Of a stretch of 64,000 nucleotides of DNA, positions 51,587 through 59,841 are shown in pieces. This DNA is from Sphingomonas sp. GTDB lineage: Bacteria; Pseudomonadota; Alphaproteobacteria; Sphingomonadales; Sphingomonadaceae. A program made the position numbers and the translations under genes. Location of the stretch: NCBI RefSeq assembly GCF_024508665.1, contig NZ_JANINP010000007.1, positions 806,001 to 870,000 of the forward strand, in the 5' to 3' direction. Numbering within the stretch: position 1 is the first letter of the stretch; the number at the start of each line of letters is the position of its first letter. Below the pieces are notes generated by a model that searched no databases, was not told where the DNA came from, and saw nothing but the letters and a program-made list of their open reading frames with translations.

Positions 51587-52327
51587 ATGATCCGCATCAT
51601 CGGCAACCACGTCTCGCCTTATGCGCGCAAGGTGTTCCTGGCGCTCGACCATAAGGGGGTGGAATACGAGATCGATCCGATCGTCCCGTTTTTCGGCGGC
51701 GACGAATTCACCCGGCTCAATCCGCTCAGGCGCATTCCGGTGCTGATCGACGGCGATCTCGTCATCCCGGATTCGACCGTGATCTGCGAATATCTCGACG
51801 ATCGCTATCCGGAGAAGCCGCTCTATCCGGCCGATCCCGCCCAACGCGCGCGGGCGCGCTGGCTGGAGGAATTCGCCGACAGCCGATTGGGCGACGTGAT
51901 GATCTGGAAGCTGTTTTTTCAGCGCAACGTCAAGCCGCGCGTGTGGAAACAGGAAACCGATGAAGAGCAGGTCGCCGCCGTCGTCACGCGCGACCTCCCC
52001 GAGATCATGGATTGGCTCGAGCCCCAGGCGCCGGTCGCCGGGTTCGTATTCGACGACCTGTCGATGATCGACCTGACGTTCGCCAGCTTCTTCCGCAACG
52101 CGGCGCTGGCCGGCTGGACGTCCGACGCCACCCGGTGGCCGCGCATCGCCGCCTGGATCGACCATATTTGGGCGACCCCGCTCTTCGCGCGATCTGTGAT
52201 GCTCGAACAGATCATGCTGACCACCCGCGGCGCCGATCAGCGCGCGGCGCTGGAGGCGGCGGGCTTGAAGGTCGCGGAGTCGAGCGTGCGGGGCGACATG
52301 CCGCGGCGCGGGCCCATGTCGGTTTGA
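51587..52327 (+). CDS. Glutathione S-transferase
   Basis: A 246-residue GST. The N-terminal thioredoxin domain has the opening IGNHVSPYARKVFLALDHKG (Ser9 region as catalytic residue) and RIPVLIDGDLVIPDS. The C-terminal helical domain follows (about 85-225). Its stop overlaps the next start (TGATG). It follows the lactonase by six bases. The substrate is unknown. Confidence 0.93.
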   Translation: MIRIIGNHVSPYARKVFLALDHKGVEYEIDPIVPFFGGDEFTRLNPLRRIPVLIDGDLVIPDSTVICEYLDDRYPEKPLYPADPAQRARARWLEEFADSRLGDVMIWKLFFQRNVKPRVWKQETDEEQVAAVVTRDLPEIMDWLEPQAPVAGFVFDDLSMIDLTFASFFRNAALAGWTSDATRWPRIAAWIDHIWATPLFARSVMLEQIMLTTRGADQRAALEAAGLKVAESSVRGDMPRRGPMSV

Positions 52328-53436
52328 TGGAGAAAATCGTGAGCCGCTGGCAGATCGAGATCGCGCGCGACGACATTGCCCAGGCCGCCATCGCCGACCT
52401 GCCCGACCGCGCGCCCGGGCCGGGCGAGGCCGAATTCGCGATCGATCTCGTCGCGCTGACCGCCAACAACGTCACCTATGCCGCTTTGGGCCAGAAGACG
52501 CCGTTCCTCGGCCCCGACGCGGGCTATTGGGACTTCTTTGCCGAGCGCGACGAGCCCGGCCGGCTGCCGGTCTGGGGCTTCGCGACGGCGACGCGGTCGG
52601 CGGCCGAGGGGATCGCTGTGGGCGACCGCTTCTACGGCTATTGGCCGCTCGCCAGCCACACGGTGCTCGCCGCCGATCAGATTCGCGGCACGGGATTCAC
52701 CGAAGTTACGCCGCGCCGCGCATCCCTGCCGGCCGCCTACAATCAATATGCGCGGCTCAAGGCGCTGGGCGATCATCGTGAGGCGGATCACTATTGGTGG
52801 CCGGTCTATCGTCCGCTGTTCCTGACCGGCTGGCTGATTGCGGATCAGTTCGAGGACGAAGACGATTTCGGCGCGGAGGCGATCATCGTCAGCGGCGCGT
52901 CGAGCAAGACGGCACTGGCCTTCGCGCATGTGATGAAGGCGCGGGGCGATTGCCCGCGGCTGGTCGCGCTCGCCTCGCGGCGCAGCGCCGATTTCACCGC
53001 CGGCACCGGCTTGTACGACCAGGTCGTCGATTATGACGCGATCGACACGATCGCGGCCGAGGGCAAGGTCGCCCTAGTCGACTTCGCCGGCAATCCGGCG
53101 GCGACGCGCGCGGTGCACGAACGCTTCGGCGACGCGCTGACGGTCGATATGATCGTCGGCATCACCCATTGGGACGCGGAGCGCGGCGGCGGTCCGCTAC
53201 CGGGGCCGCGCCCGATCGGTTTCTTCGCGCCTGGCAGGATGAAGAAGCGCTCGGCGGACTGGGGAGCGCATGGGTTTCGTCGGCAAACCGAAGAAGCATG
53301 GCTCGACTTCATGCCGGCAGCGAAGCGCCTGACCGCGATCGATCGCCGTTCGGGCGCCGAGGCCGCGCTTGCCGCCTATCGCGACGCCGTCGCGGGCAAG
53401 GTCGATCCGCGCGTCGGCGTGCTCATCGAACCATGA
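52327..53436 (+). CDS. DUF2855-family protein
   Basis: A 369-residue soluble protein of the DUF2855 family, distantly like medium-chain dehydrogenases, with LTANNVTYAALGQKTPF and IIVSGASSKTALAFAHVMKA recalling a cofactor fold. The ATG at 52327 overlaps the GST stop (TGATG); a GTG at 52339 with GGAG six bases before is an equally good start. The stop overlaps the HAD start (ATGA). The reaction is unknown. Confidence 0.85.
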   Translation: MEKIVSRWQIEIARDDIAQAAIADLPDRAPGPGEAEFAIDLVALTANNVTYAALGQKTPFLGPDAGYWDFFAERDEPGRLPVWGFATATRSAAEGIAVGDRFYGYWPLASHTVLAADQIRGTGFTEVTPRRASLPAAYNQYARLKALGDHREADHYWWPVYRPLFLTGWLIADQFEDEDDFGAEAIIVSGASSKTALAFAHVMKARGDCPRLVALASRRSADFTAGTGLYDQVVDYDAIDTIAAEGKVALVDFAGNPAATRAVHERFGDALTVDMIVGITHWDAERGGGPLPGPRPIGFFAPGRMKKRSADWGAHGFRRQTEEAWLDFMPAAKRLTAIDRRSGAEAALAAYRDAVAGKVDPRVGVLIEP

Positions 53437-54089
53437 CGCGCGACACCGTCATCTTCGACTTCGGCGGGGTGATCACATCCTCGCCGTTCGAGGCGTTCAA
53501 CCGGATGGAGGCCGAACGCGGCCTGCCGCACAATCTCGTGCGCCGGATCAATTCGGCCAATCCCGACGGCAACGCCTGGGCCCTGTTCGAGCGCGCCGAG
53601 ATCGACGCCGCGCGGTTCGACTCGCTGTTCGCTCAAGAAGCGCGCGCCTTGGGCCATGACCTTCCCGGCCGCGATGTCCTCGCCTTGCTCTCGGGCGACA
53701 TTCGTCCGGACATGGTCGCGGCGCTCGATTGGCTGAAGGCGAACGGCTATCGCATCGGCTGTATCACCAACAACGTCCCCTCCGGCCATGGCGCCCAGAT
53801 GTCGTCGACCGCGCAAAAGGCGGAGGCGATCGCCGCGATCATGGCGCGGTTCGACCATGTCGTCGAAAGCTCCAAGGTCGGAATCCGCAAGCCCGACCCG
53901 GCAATCTATCGCCTGGCCTGCGATGCGCTGGGCGTGGTGCCCGGCCAGTGCGTCTATCTCGATGATCTCGGGATCAACTGCAAACCCGCGGCGGTGCTCG
54001 GCATGGCGGCGATCAAGGTTTCGGCCAGCGAGCAGGCCTTGGCCGATCTTGAGATCGCGCTCGGCCTTGAAGGTGGCGCGCTAAGCTGA
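53433..54089 (+). CDS. HAD-superfamily hydrolase
   Basis: A 218-residue phosphatase-like HAD enzyme. Motif I is VIFDFGGVIT with Asp9 and motif II is CITNNV. The motif III/IV region is KVGIRKPDPAIYRL then VYLDDLGINCKPA. The nearest relatives are the GGVIT-type (soluble epoxide hydrolase N-terminal-like) phosphatases. It is last of the lactonase-GST-DUF2855-HAD operon, coupled by ATGA. Confidence 0.93.
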   Translation: MTRDTVIFDFGGVITSSPFEAFNRMEAERGLPHNLVRRINSANPDGNAWALFERAEIDAARFDSLFAQEARALGHDLPGRDVLALLSGDIRPDMVAALDWLKANGYRIGCITNNVPSGHGAQMSSTAQKAEAIAAIMARFDHVVESSKVGIRKPDPAIYRLACDALGVVPGQCVYLDDLGINCKPAAVLGMAAIKVSASEQALADLEIALGLEGGALS

Positions 54090-54146
54090 CAGTTGGGCTG
54101 GGACGCCCGGATTGTTTCGGTCCGGGAACCATCTGCGAGGCAAGCT

Positions 54147-54845
54147 ATGGCGATCCGACGGCACCGCGAACGGCATCTGGTCCAGCGTATCGGCTGGCTG
54201 CGCGCCGCCGTGCTCGGCGCCAATGACGGCATCCTGTCGACCGCCAGCCTGATCGTCGGCGTCGCCGCCGCCAATGCCGACCGCACCACATTGCTGCTGA
54301 CCGGGATTTCCGGCCTCGCCGCCGGCGCCTTGTCGATGGCGGCCGGCGAATATGTTTCGGTCAGCAGCCAGGCCGATACCGAGCGCGCCGATATCGCGCG
54401 GGAAACGGCGGAATTGGCCGACGAACCCGAGGCCGAACGGCAGGAGCTCGCCGCCATCTATCGCCAGCGCGGGTTGGATCACGACCTGTCGCTTCAGGTC
54501 GCCGACCAACTGATGGCGCATGACGCGCTGGGCGCCCATTTGCGCGACGAACTCGGGATCAGCGAGGATCTCGCCGCGCGGCCGGTCCAGGCGGCTTTGG
54601 CCTCGGCCGCCAGTTTCGCCACCGGTGCGATCGTCCCGGTGCTGATGACCCTGCTGTTCGGCGGCCGTGCACTGGTCCTGGCTGTAATGGCCGTCACGTT
54701 GTTGCTGCTCGCGGCGACGGGGGCGATCGGGGCGCATGCCGGCGGCGCGAGCCAGATACGCGGCGCGATCCGCGTCGTGTTCTGGGGGGCGCTGGCGATG
54801 GCGGTTACCGCTGCCATCGGTCACCTGTTCGGTACGCAGGTCTAG
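54147..54845 (+). CDS. VIT1/CCC1-family iron/manganese transporter
   Basis: A 232-residue inner-membrane protein of the VIT/CCC1 family, exporting or storing Fe2+/Mn2+. The N-terminal RIGWLRAAVLGANDGILSTA (first helix) and GLAAGALSMAAGEYVSVSSQ are diagnostic; an acidic cytoplasmic domain (about 78-150) follows, then three helices. The start is the ATG at 54147 after GCGAGGC. It may help metal homeostasis with the other iron genes in the window, but it is not linked to them. Confidence 0.92.
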   Translation: MAIRRHRERHLVQRIGWLRAAVLGANDGILSTASLIVGVAAANADRTTLLLTGISGLAAGALSMAAGEYVSVSSQADTERADIARETAELADEPEAERQELAAIYRQRGLDHDLSLQVADQLMAHDALGAHLRDELGISEDLAARPVQAALASAASFATGAIVPVLMTLLFGGRALVLAVMAVTLLLLAATGAIGAHAGGASQIRGAIRVVFWGALAMAVTAAIGHLFGTQV

Positions 54846-54895
54846 TTTGAGAGTCACGATAAACCGTTGTTTCGAAGCGACCCGTTTCCACACGC

Positions 54896-55004
54896 GTCAT
54901 CCCCGCGAAAGCGGGGACCCATCTCCTGCCGGCTCCAGCTTTCCTGACAGCTGTGGTGCGCTTGACTGCTCTCCGAGCTGGGTCCCCGCTTTCGCGGGGA
55001 TGAC
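54896..55004. repeat. Dispersed intergenic inverted repeat, copy 2
   Basis: Arms 54896-54921 and 54979-55004 (starting GTCATCCCCGCGAAAGCGGG) are perfect 26-base reverse complements with a 57-base spacer. It is the same element type as 23476-23579. Confidence 0.88.
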
Positions 55005-55034
55005 GGCAGAAATATGAGCACCCCAACCAAGACG

Positions 55035-55065
55035 GAAAAGGCCGCGCGAGTTTCCCCGCGCGGCC
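55035..55065 (-). terminator. Terminator of the outer-membrane barrel gene
   Basis: On the minus strand, GGCCGCGCG (55057-55065) and CGCGCGGCC (55040-55048) form a stem around an 8-base loop, followed by TTTTCC. It lies 28 bases after the barrel gene stop. Confidence 0.8.
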
Positions 55066-55092
55066 CTGCTGTCCGTTCAGTCGATCGTCAGA

Positions 55093-55689
55093 TCAGAACT
55101 TCACGCCGAAGCCGATCAGGCCCTGGTGACGGGCCAGGTCGGTGTCCGAATAGTTGGTGTAGCGATATTCGGCGCGCACCAGCATGTTCTTGGCCACCGG
55201 CAGTTCGACGCCGGCGCCGACGCGCCAGCCGTCCGAATTGCTGCCGTCCTTGGTGGTGGTGCCGCCGGCCGTGTAGGTCGCGTTGATGCGGCCATTGGCA
55301 TAGCCGCCCTTGACGTAAAGCAGCGCCTTGTTGCCGACGACGACACCGGCGCGGACGCCGGCATAGAGGTCGCGGCCGGCCTTGATGCACAGGCGGTCAC
55401 CTGCGGCGAAAGCATTGCTGACGCAATCCTTGGCGGTCGAACCGTCGATTTCGCCTTCGACGCCGAACACAGCCTTGCCCGACTGATAGTCGTAGCCGAT
55501 GACGCCGCCATAGGAGAGGCCGGTCTGGTTATCGCCCGAGCTGGTGACATGGTCGATGCCGGTCACGGCGAGGATCTTGAAACCCTGGAACTCCTTGCCT
55601 TCGGGAGCCGAGGCGGGGGCGTCCTGCGCGAGGGCAGGGGTGGCGATGGCGGCACTGGCCAACAGGGCGGACGCGATGAGAAAACGCAT
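55093..55689 (-). CDS. Outer-membrane beta-barrel protein (OmpA-like/OM_b-brl)
   Basis: A 198-residue exported protein with a signal peptide (residues 1-22, TPALAQ), then a barrel of about eight strands with the repeat style YAGVRAGVVVGNKALLYVKG and AEYRYTNYSDTDL. It ends LIGFGVKF with the terminal Phe typical of outer-membrane proteins. It resembles the opacity/porin-like family of sphingomonads. Two Cys (residues 90 and 100) could form a loop disulfide. The start is the ATG at 55689 behind AGGAG, and a terminator-like hairpin sits in the leader. Confidence 0.88.
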   Translation of the reverse strand: MRFLIASALLASAAIATPALAQDAPASAPEGKEFQGFKILAVTGIDHVTSSGDNQTGLSYGGVIGYDYQSGKAVFGVEGEIDGSTAKDCVSNAFAAGDRLCIKAGRDLYAGVRAGVVVGNKALLYVKGGYANGRINATYTAGGTTTKDGSNSDGWRVGAGVELPVAKNMLVRAEYRYTNYSDTDLARHQGLIGFGVKF

Positions 55690-55710
55690 GAAAACTCCTG
55701 ACAAAATAAA

Positions 55711-55737
55711 AACCGGGAGGCTTGCGACCCCCCGGTT
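55711..55737 (-). promoter_or_regulatory. Terminator-like hairpin in the leader of the barrel gene
   Basis: On the minus strand AACCGGGGGG and CCTCCCGGTT form a 10-bp stem (one G-U pair) with a 7-base loop, followed by TTTTTATTTT. It ends 21 bases before the ATG, just ahead of the ribosome-binding site. Its strand matches the barrel gene, and no other gene on that strand precedes it, so it may be an attenuator or end a small leader RNA. Confidence 0.65.
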
Positions 55738-55928
55738 CGTCGCGTGTTGGACACGGTTCGTGGCGGGAATTGGGCGAATGCGATGAACGCTCGCCGCGAT
55801 TTTGCCGCACATGCGAACAGATTTATCGCACTTGCGAACATCGGCTCCGGCCCTGCCGCGAGTCGGTGCGCGCGCTTGCTCCTTGTCGCGACGCCATCTA
55901 TTCGGCGCGCGTCACCCAAGGAGTCCGC

Positions 55929-56639
55929 ATGGCCCGTAAGCTTTATTCCGATGCCGCCTCGGCGCTCGACGGCGTGTTGTTCGATGGCATGATGATCTGT
56001 GCCGGCGGGTTCGGCCTGTGCGGCATTCCGGAACGCCTGATCGACGCGATCCGCGACGCCGGTACGAAGGACCTGACGATCGCCAGCAACAATGCCGGCA
56101 TCGACGGGGAGGGGCTCGGCAAGCTGTTGCGCACGCGCCAGGTCAAGAAGATGATCTCGTCCTATGTCGGCGAGAACAAGGAATTCGAGCGCCAATATCT
56201 GTCCGGCGAGCTCGAGGTCGAATTCTGCCCCCAGGGCACGCTGGCCGAACGGTGCCGCGCGGGCGGCGCGGGCATTCCCGGCTTCTACACCAAGACCGGC
56301 GTCGGCACCCAGGTCGCCGAGGGCAAGGAAGTGAAGACGTTCGACGGCGAGGACTATATTCTCGAACGCGGCATCCGCGCCGACCTGGCGATCATCAAGG
56401 GCTGGAAGGCGGATGAGGCGGGCAATCTGATCTTCCGCAAGACGGCTCGCAACTTCAACCAGCCGATGGCGACTGCCGGCAAGGTCTGTGTCGCCGAGGT
56501 CGAGGAAGTGGTGCCGGTCGGCAGCCTGGATCCCGATCAGATCCATCTGCCCGGCATCTATGTGAACCGCCTGATCGTCGGCAGCCCCTACGACAAGAAG
56601 ATCGAATTCCGCACCGTGCGCGAGCGGGTCGCGGCGTGA
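55929..56639 (+). CDS. scoA: 3-oxoacid CoA-transferase subunit A
   Basis: A 236-residue A subunit of succinyl-CoA:3-ketoacid CoA transferase, activating acetoacetate. CAGGFGLCGIPERLIDAI, NNAGIDGEGLG and CPQGTLAERCRAGGAGIPGF are family features. The start is the ATG at 55929. Its stop overlaps the GTG of the next gene (GTGA), although the usual partner scoB lies two genes away at 58089. Confidence 0.96.
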   Translation: MARKLYSDAASALDGVLFDGMMICAGGFGLCGIPERLIDAIRDAGTKDLTIASNNAGIDGEGLGKLLRTRQVKKMISSYVGENKEFERQYLSGELEVEFCPQGTLAERCRAGGAGIPGFYTKTGVGTQVAEGKEVKTFDGEDYILERGIRADLAIIKGWKADEAGNLIFRKTARNFNQPMATAGKVCVAEVEEVVPVGSLDPDQIHLPGIYVNRLIVGSPYDKKIEFRTVRERVAA

Positions 56640-57769
56640 CCAGGGGGCGCCTGGCGCTGCTGATGCTGCTCGTCGGCAGCACCGTGAACAGCGGCTGCGT
56701 TGCCGCCGCCGTGCCGGTTCTGGCGGCGGGAGCGATCGGCAAGAAACAGTTCTTCGGCAAGAAGGACGAGGATCTGCCGTCGGCCACCCCACCCGCGGTC
56801 GCCGCCGCCAGCGTGCAGGCCGCGCCGGCCGGAATTCCGGCCTCCGACGCGATTCCTTCTTCGGGCCCGGTGGCGGCCCCGACGCCGCCTCCGCCAGGCA
56901 CCGTGCCACCGGGGATGCAATATCTCTACGGCTCCGGCGAAGCCTCGGCGGTGTCGATTCAGGCCTATCTTTCGCTGACCGACTTCCTGGTCGCGCGGGG
57001 CGGCGATTTCGCGGTCGGCCATCCGATCTCGTCGGTCGTGCTCGCCCCCGACGCGACATTGGACGCGCCCAAGTTCCTCAAATGCGGCCCCAGGCAGCGC
57101 CCGGCGGTCGTGCTCGACATCGACGAGACCGCCTTGCTGAACCTCGGCTACGAAGCCGACGACAGCCAGCGCAGCGGCGCCTATGACCAGAAACGTTGGG
57201 ATCGCTGGGAAGCCAGCGGCGTGACCGCGGTCGATCCCGTTCCGGGCGTGCTGGACGCGGTACGGGCAGCGCGCGCCAGCGGTATCGAGGTGGTGTTCAA
57301 TTCCAACCGCGCGTCGGCCAATGCCGCGGCGACGATCGATGCGCTTACCCTGGCCGGGCTGGGCCCCGTGGTTCACTTTCAAAACCTATGGTTGAAAGGC
57401 GACGACGCGAGCGGCGGCAGCGGCAAGGACGCCCGGCGCTGGGCGATTTCGGCCAAATATTGCGTGATCGCGATGGTCGGCGACCAACTCGGCGATTTCA
57501 GCGATCTGTTCAACCTGCCTGGCACGACGCCCGCGCAACGCCGCGCCCAGACCAATTCGCCCAAGCTCAGGATGCTGTGGGGCCATGGCTGGTTCGTCCT
57601 GCCGAACCCCGTCTACGGCACCGCGCTCAAGGGCGATATCGACGACGTATTCCCCAAGGACCGGCGGTGGACCGATCCCGGCGCGCAGCCGATTTCCGCC
57701 GCGCCGCCGTCCACACCGTCGGTGCCGACGCCCGCCGAAGTCCCAGCTTCTCCGGCGGTGAAGAAGTGA
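56636..57769 (+). CDS. HAD acid phosphatase (class B/C-like), between scoA and scoB
   Basis: A 377-residue exported HAD phosphatase with an N-terminal hydrophobic region ending in an imperfect lipobox-like NSGC. Motif I is VVLDIDETALLN, as in class B/C (e(P4)-like) acid phosphatases. The GVLDAVRAARASGIEVVFNS and IAMVGDQLGDFSD segments give motifs II and III/IV. A Pro-rich tail follows about residue 345. The start is GTG at 56636, overlapping the scoA stop; it ends overlapping the DUF5076 start (GTGA). A lipid or nucleotide phosphatase is likely. Confidence 0.88.
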   Translation: MTRGRLALLMLLVGSTVNSGCVAAAVPVLAAGAIGKKQFFGKKDEDLPSATPPAVAAASVQAAPAGIPASDAIPSSGPVAAPTPPPPGTVPPGMQYLYGSGEASAVSIQAYLSLTDFLVARGGDFAVGHPISSVVLAPDATLDAPKFLKCGPRQRPAVVLDIDETALLNLGYEADDSQRSGAYDQKRWDRWEASGVTAVDPVPGVLDAVRAARASGIEVVFNSNRASANAAATIDALTLAGLGPVVHFQNLWLKGDDASGGSGKDARRWAISAKYCVIAMVGDQLGDFSDLFNLPGTTPAQRRAQTNSPKLRMLWGHGWFVLPNPVYGTALKGDIDDVFPKDRRWTDPGAQPISAAPPSTPSVPTPAEVPASPAVKK

Positions 57770-58089
57770 GCGAGAAGCCGATCCCGATCGACCTCGTGCC
57801 GTTTGCCGAAACGCTCGGGGACAGTCGCGAATTCCTCCGCGTCTGGGCGAAGCAAGGCGGTACCTTGTGCTTCGTCAATCCGCGCCCGCTCGGCGCCGAC
57901 CCGGCCTTGTTCGGCATCGCCATGGTCGACGTCATCCGCAATGCCGCGGCGAGCTATGCGAAGGCGATCGGCGTGTCCGAGGAGCAGGCGCTCGAACGGA
58001 TCTGGATGGGGCTCGATGCCGAGCGCAGCGCGCCCGCCGAAGATGATGCTTTGCCGCCCCCCGTGGTGGTTGCCAGGAAGGATGATTGA
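57766..58089 (+). CDS. DUF5076-family small protein, between scoA and scoB
   Basis: A 107-residue protein of the DUF5076 family, containing LGDSREFLRVWAKQGGTLCF and GIAMVDVIRNAAASYA. The start is a GTG at 57766 overlapping the previous stop (GTGA), and its stop overlaps the scoB start (TGATG). Family members are small acidic sphingomonad proteins with no known role. Confidence 0.85.
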   Translation: MSEKPIPIDLVPFAETLGDSREFLRVWAKQGGTLCFVNPRPLGADPALFGIAMVDVIRNAAASYAKAIGVSEEQALERIWMGLDAERSAPAEDDALPPPVVVARKDD

Positions 58090-58751
58090 TGGCCCAGGAA
58101 AACAAGGGTTGGACTCGTGACGACATGGCCGCCCGCGCCGCCAAGGAACTGCGCGACGGTTATTATGTGAACCTGGGTATCGGCATCCCGACCCTGGTCG
58201 CGAACCACATTCCGGCCGGCGTCGAGGTGACGCTGCAGTCGGAGAACGGCATGCTCGGGATCGGGCCCTTTCCCTATGCGGGGGAGGAAGATCCCGACCT
58301 GATCAATGCCGGCAAGCAGACGATCAGCGAACTGCCGCAATCGGTCTATTTCTCGTCCGCCGACAGCTTCGCGATGATCCGCGGCGGGCATATCGACCTG
58401 ACCGTGCTCGGCGCGATGGAAGTCGCCGAGAATGGCGACATCGCCAATTGGATGATCCCCGGCAAGATGATCAAGGGCATGGGCGGCGCGATGGACCTTG
58501 TCGCCGGCGTCAAGAAGATCATCGTCGTGATGGAGCACACGTCCAAGAATGGCGATCCCAAGTTCATTCCGGCCTGCACCTTGCCGCTGACCGGCAAGAA
58601 CGTCGTCGACATGGTGATCACCGACCTCGCGGTGTTCCAGCGGCCCGATCATCACTCGCCGTTCCGCCTGATCGAGCTTGCGCCGGGCGTCACCGAAGAG
58701 GAAGTCGCCGCGAAGACGACGGCGAAGTACGAGGCGCTGGCCACGGCGTGA
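58089..58751 (+). CDS. scoB: 3-oxoacid CoA-transferase subunit B
   Basis: A 220-residue B subunit holding the catalytic Glu52 in LQSENGMLGIGP. Also typical are VNLGIGIPTLVANHIP, GGHIDLTVLGAMEV and IIVVMEHTSKNG. The start is the ATG at 58089, coupled to the DUF5076 gene by TGATG. With scoA it forms the acetoacetate CoA transferase, but two genes separate the subunits. Confidence 0.97.
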   Translation: MAQENKGWTRDDMAARAAKELRDGYYVNLGIGIPTLVANHIPAGVEVTLQSENGMLGIGPFPYAGEEDPDLINAGKQTISELPQSVYFSSADSFAMIRGGHIDLTVLGAMEVAENGDIANWMIPGKMIKGMGGAMDLVAGVKKIIVVMEHTSKNGDPKFIPACTLPLTGKNVVDMVITDLAVFQRPDHHSPFRLIELAPGVTEEEVAAKTTAKYEALATA

Positions 58752-58811
58752 CGCGGGGTGCGCGCGACCGGAAGGACGCCGGAAACCGGCGCGACTGAGG
58801 ACGGATAGCAG

Positions 58812-59759
58812 ATGCGCGTGTTGCTGACGGGATCGACCGGCTGGCTGGGCCGCCATCTCGCGCCGATGCTGCGCGATGCCGGGCACCAGGTGGTCGGCAT
58901 GGACGTCGCCCCCGGGCCCGATACGCGGGTCGTCGGCAGCGTCGCCGATCGCGCCCTGGTCGAGCGCGTGATGTTCAGCCATGGGATCGAGGGCGTGATC
59001 CACGGCGCCGCGCTGCACAAGCCGGACATCGTGCGCTATCCGCGTCAGGCGTTCGTCGACGTCAATGTGACGGGGACGCTGAACCTGCTCGAATGCGCGA
59101 TCGCGGCGGGCGCGGACCGTTTGGTCTTCACCTCGACGACATCCCTGATGATCACCCAGGCGATCCGCGACGAAACGGCCGACGAGGCGGCGTGGCTCGA
59201 CGAGAACAGCGGACCGCTCAGCCCCCGCAACATCTATGGCGTAACCAAGCGCGCGGCCGAGGAATTGTGCCGCCTGGTCCATGCCGAGACCGGCTTGCCG
59301 ATTGTCATCCTGCGCACCTCGCGCTTCTTTCCCGAGGATGACGACACGCATCGCGATCTGTCGGGGGAGAATATGAAGGCCAATGAGTTCCTCAATCGCC
59401 GGCTGACCGTACAGGATTGCGCACGCGCCCATATCGCCGCGCTCGATCGCGCCCCGGCGATCGGCTTTGCGACCTATATTGCCTCGGCACCGACGCCGTT
59501 TTCGCGCGACGATGTCGTCGAGCTGAAACGCGATGCGCGAGCGGTGATCGCGCGGTTGTTCCCCGATGCCGCCGAATTGTTCGCGGCGCGCGGCTGGTCG
59601 CTGCCGGCGAGTATCGGCCGCGTGTACGACGCCTCGGCGATCGAGAGCGGGCTCGGTTTCCGCTGCACGACCGATTTCGCCGCGATACTCGCCGCGATGC
59701 GGGCAGGAGAGGAAATACCGTTCGACCACGACGCCACCTACGTCTCGCCCAAGGAATGA
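58812..59759 (+). CDS. NAD(P)-dependent epimerase/dehydratase
   Basis: A 315-residue extended SDR. The N-terminal cofactor motif is LLTGSTGWLGRHLAP. The catalytic Tyr and Lys are in NIYGVTKRAAEEL, with FTSTTSLM as the serine region. The C-terminal half shows no specificity motif. The start is the ATG at 58812. It follows scoB by 60 bases, so cotranscription is possible. The substrate is unknown. Confidence 0.92.
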   Translation: MRVLLTGSTGWLGRHLAPMLRDAGHQVVGMDVAPGPDTRVVGSVADRALVERVMFSHGIEGVIHGAALHKPDIVRYPRQAFVDVNVTGTLNLLECAIAAGADRLVFTSTTSLMITQAIRDETADEAAWLDENSGPLSPRNIYGVTKRAAEELCRLVHAETGLPIVILRTSRFFPEDDDTHRDLSGENMKANEFLNRRLTVQDCARAHIAALDRAPAIGFATYIASAPTPFSRDDVVELKRDARAVIARLFPDAAELFAARGWSLPASIGRVYDASAIESGLGFRCTTDFAAILAAMRAGEEIPFDHDATYVSPKE

Positions 59760-59841
59760 CGGCGCCGTTTCTTTCAATCTGACCGGCTGACAGTTTTCCT
59801 TTGTTGCTTGCGATTGGGCGCGGAGCGAGTAAGCCGCCGCC

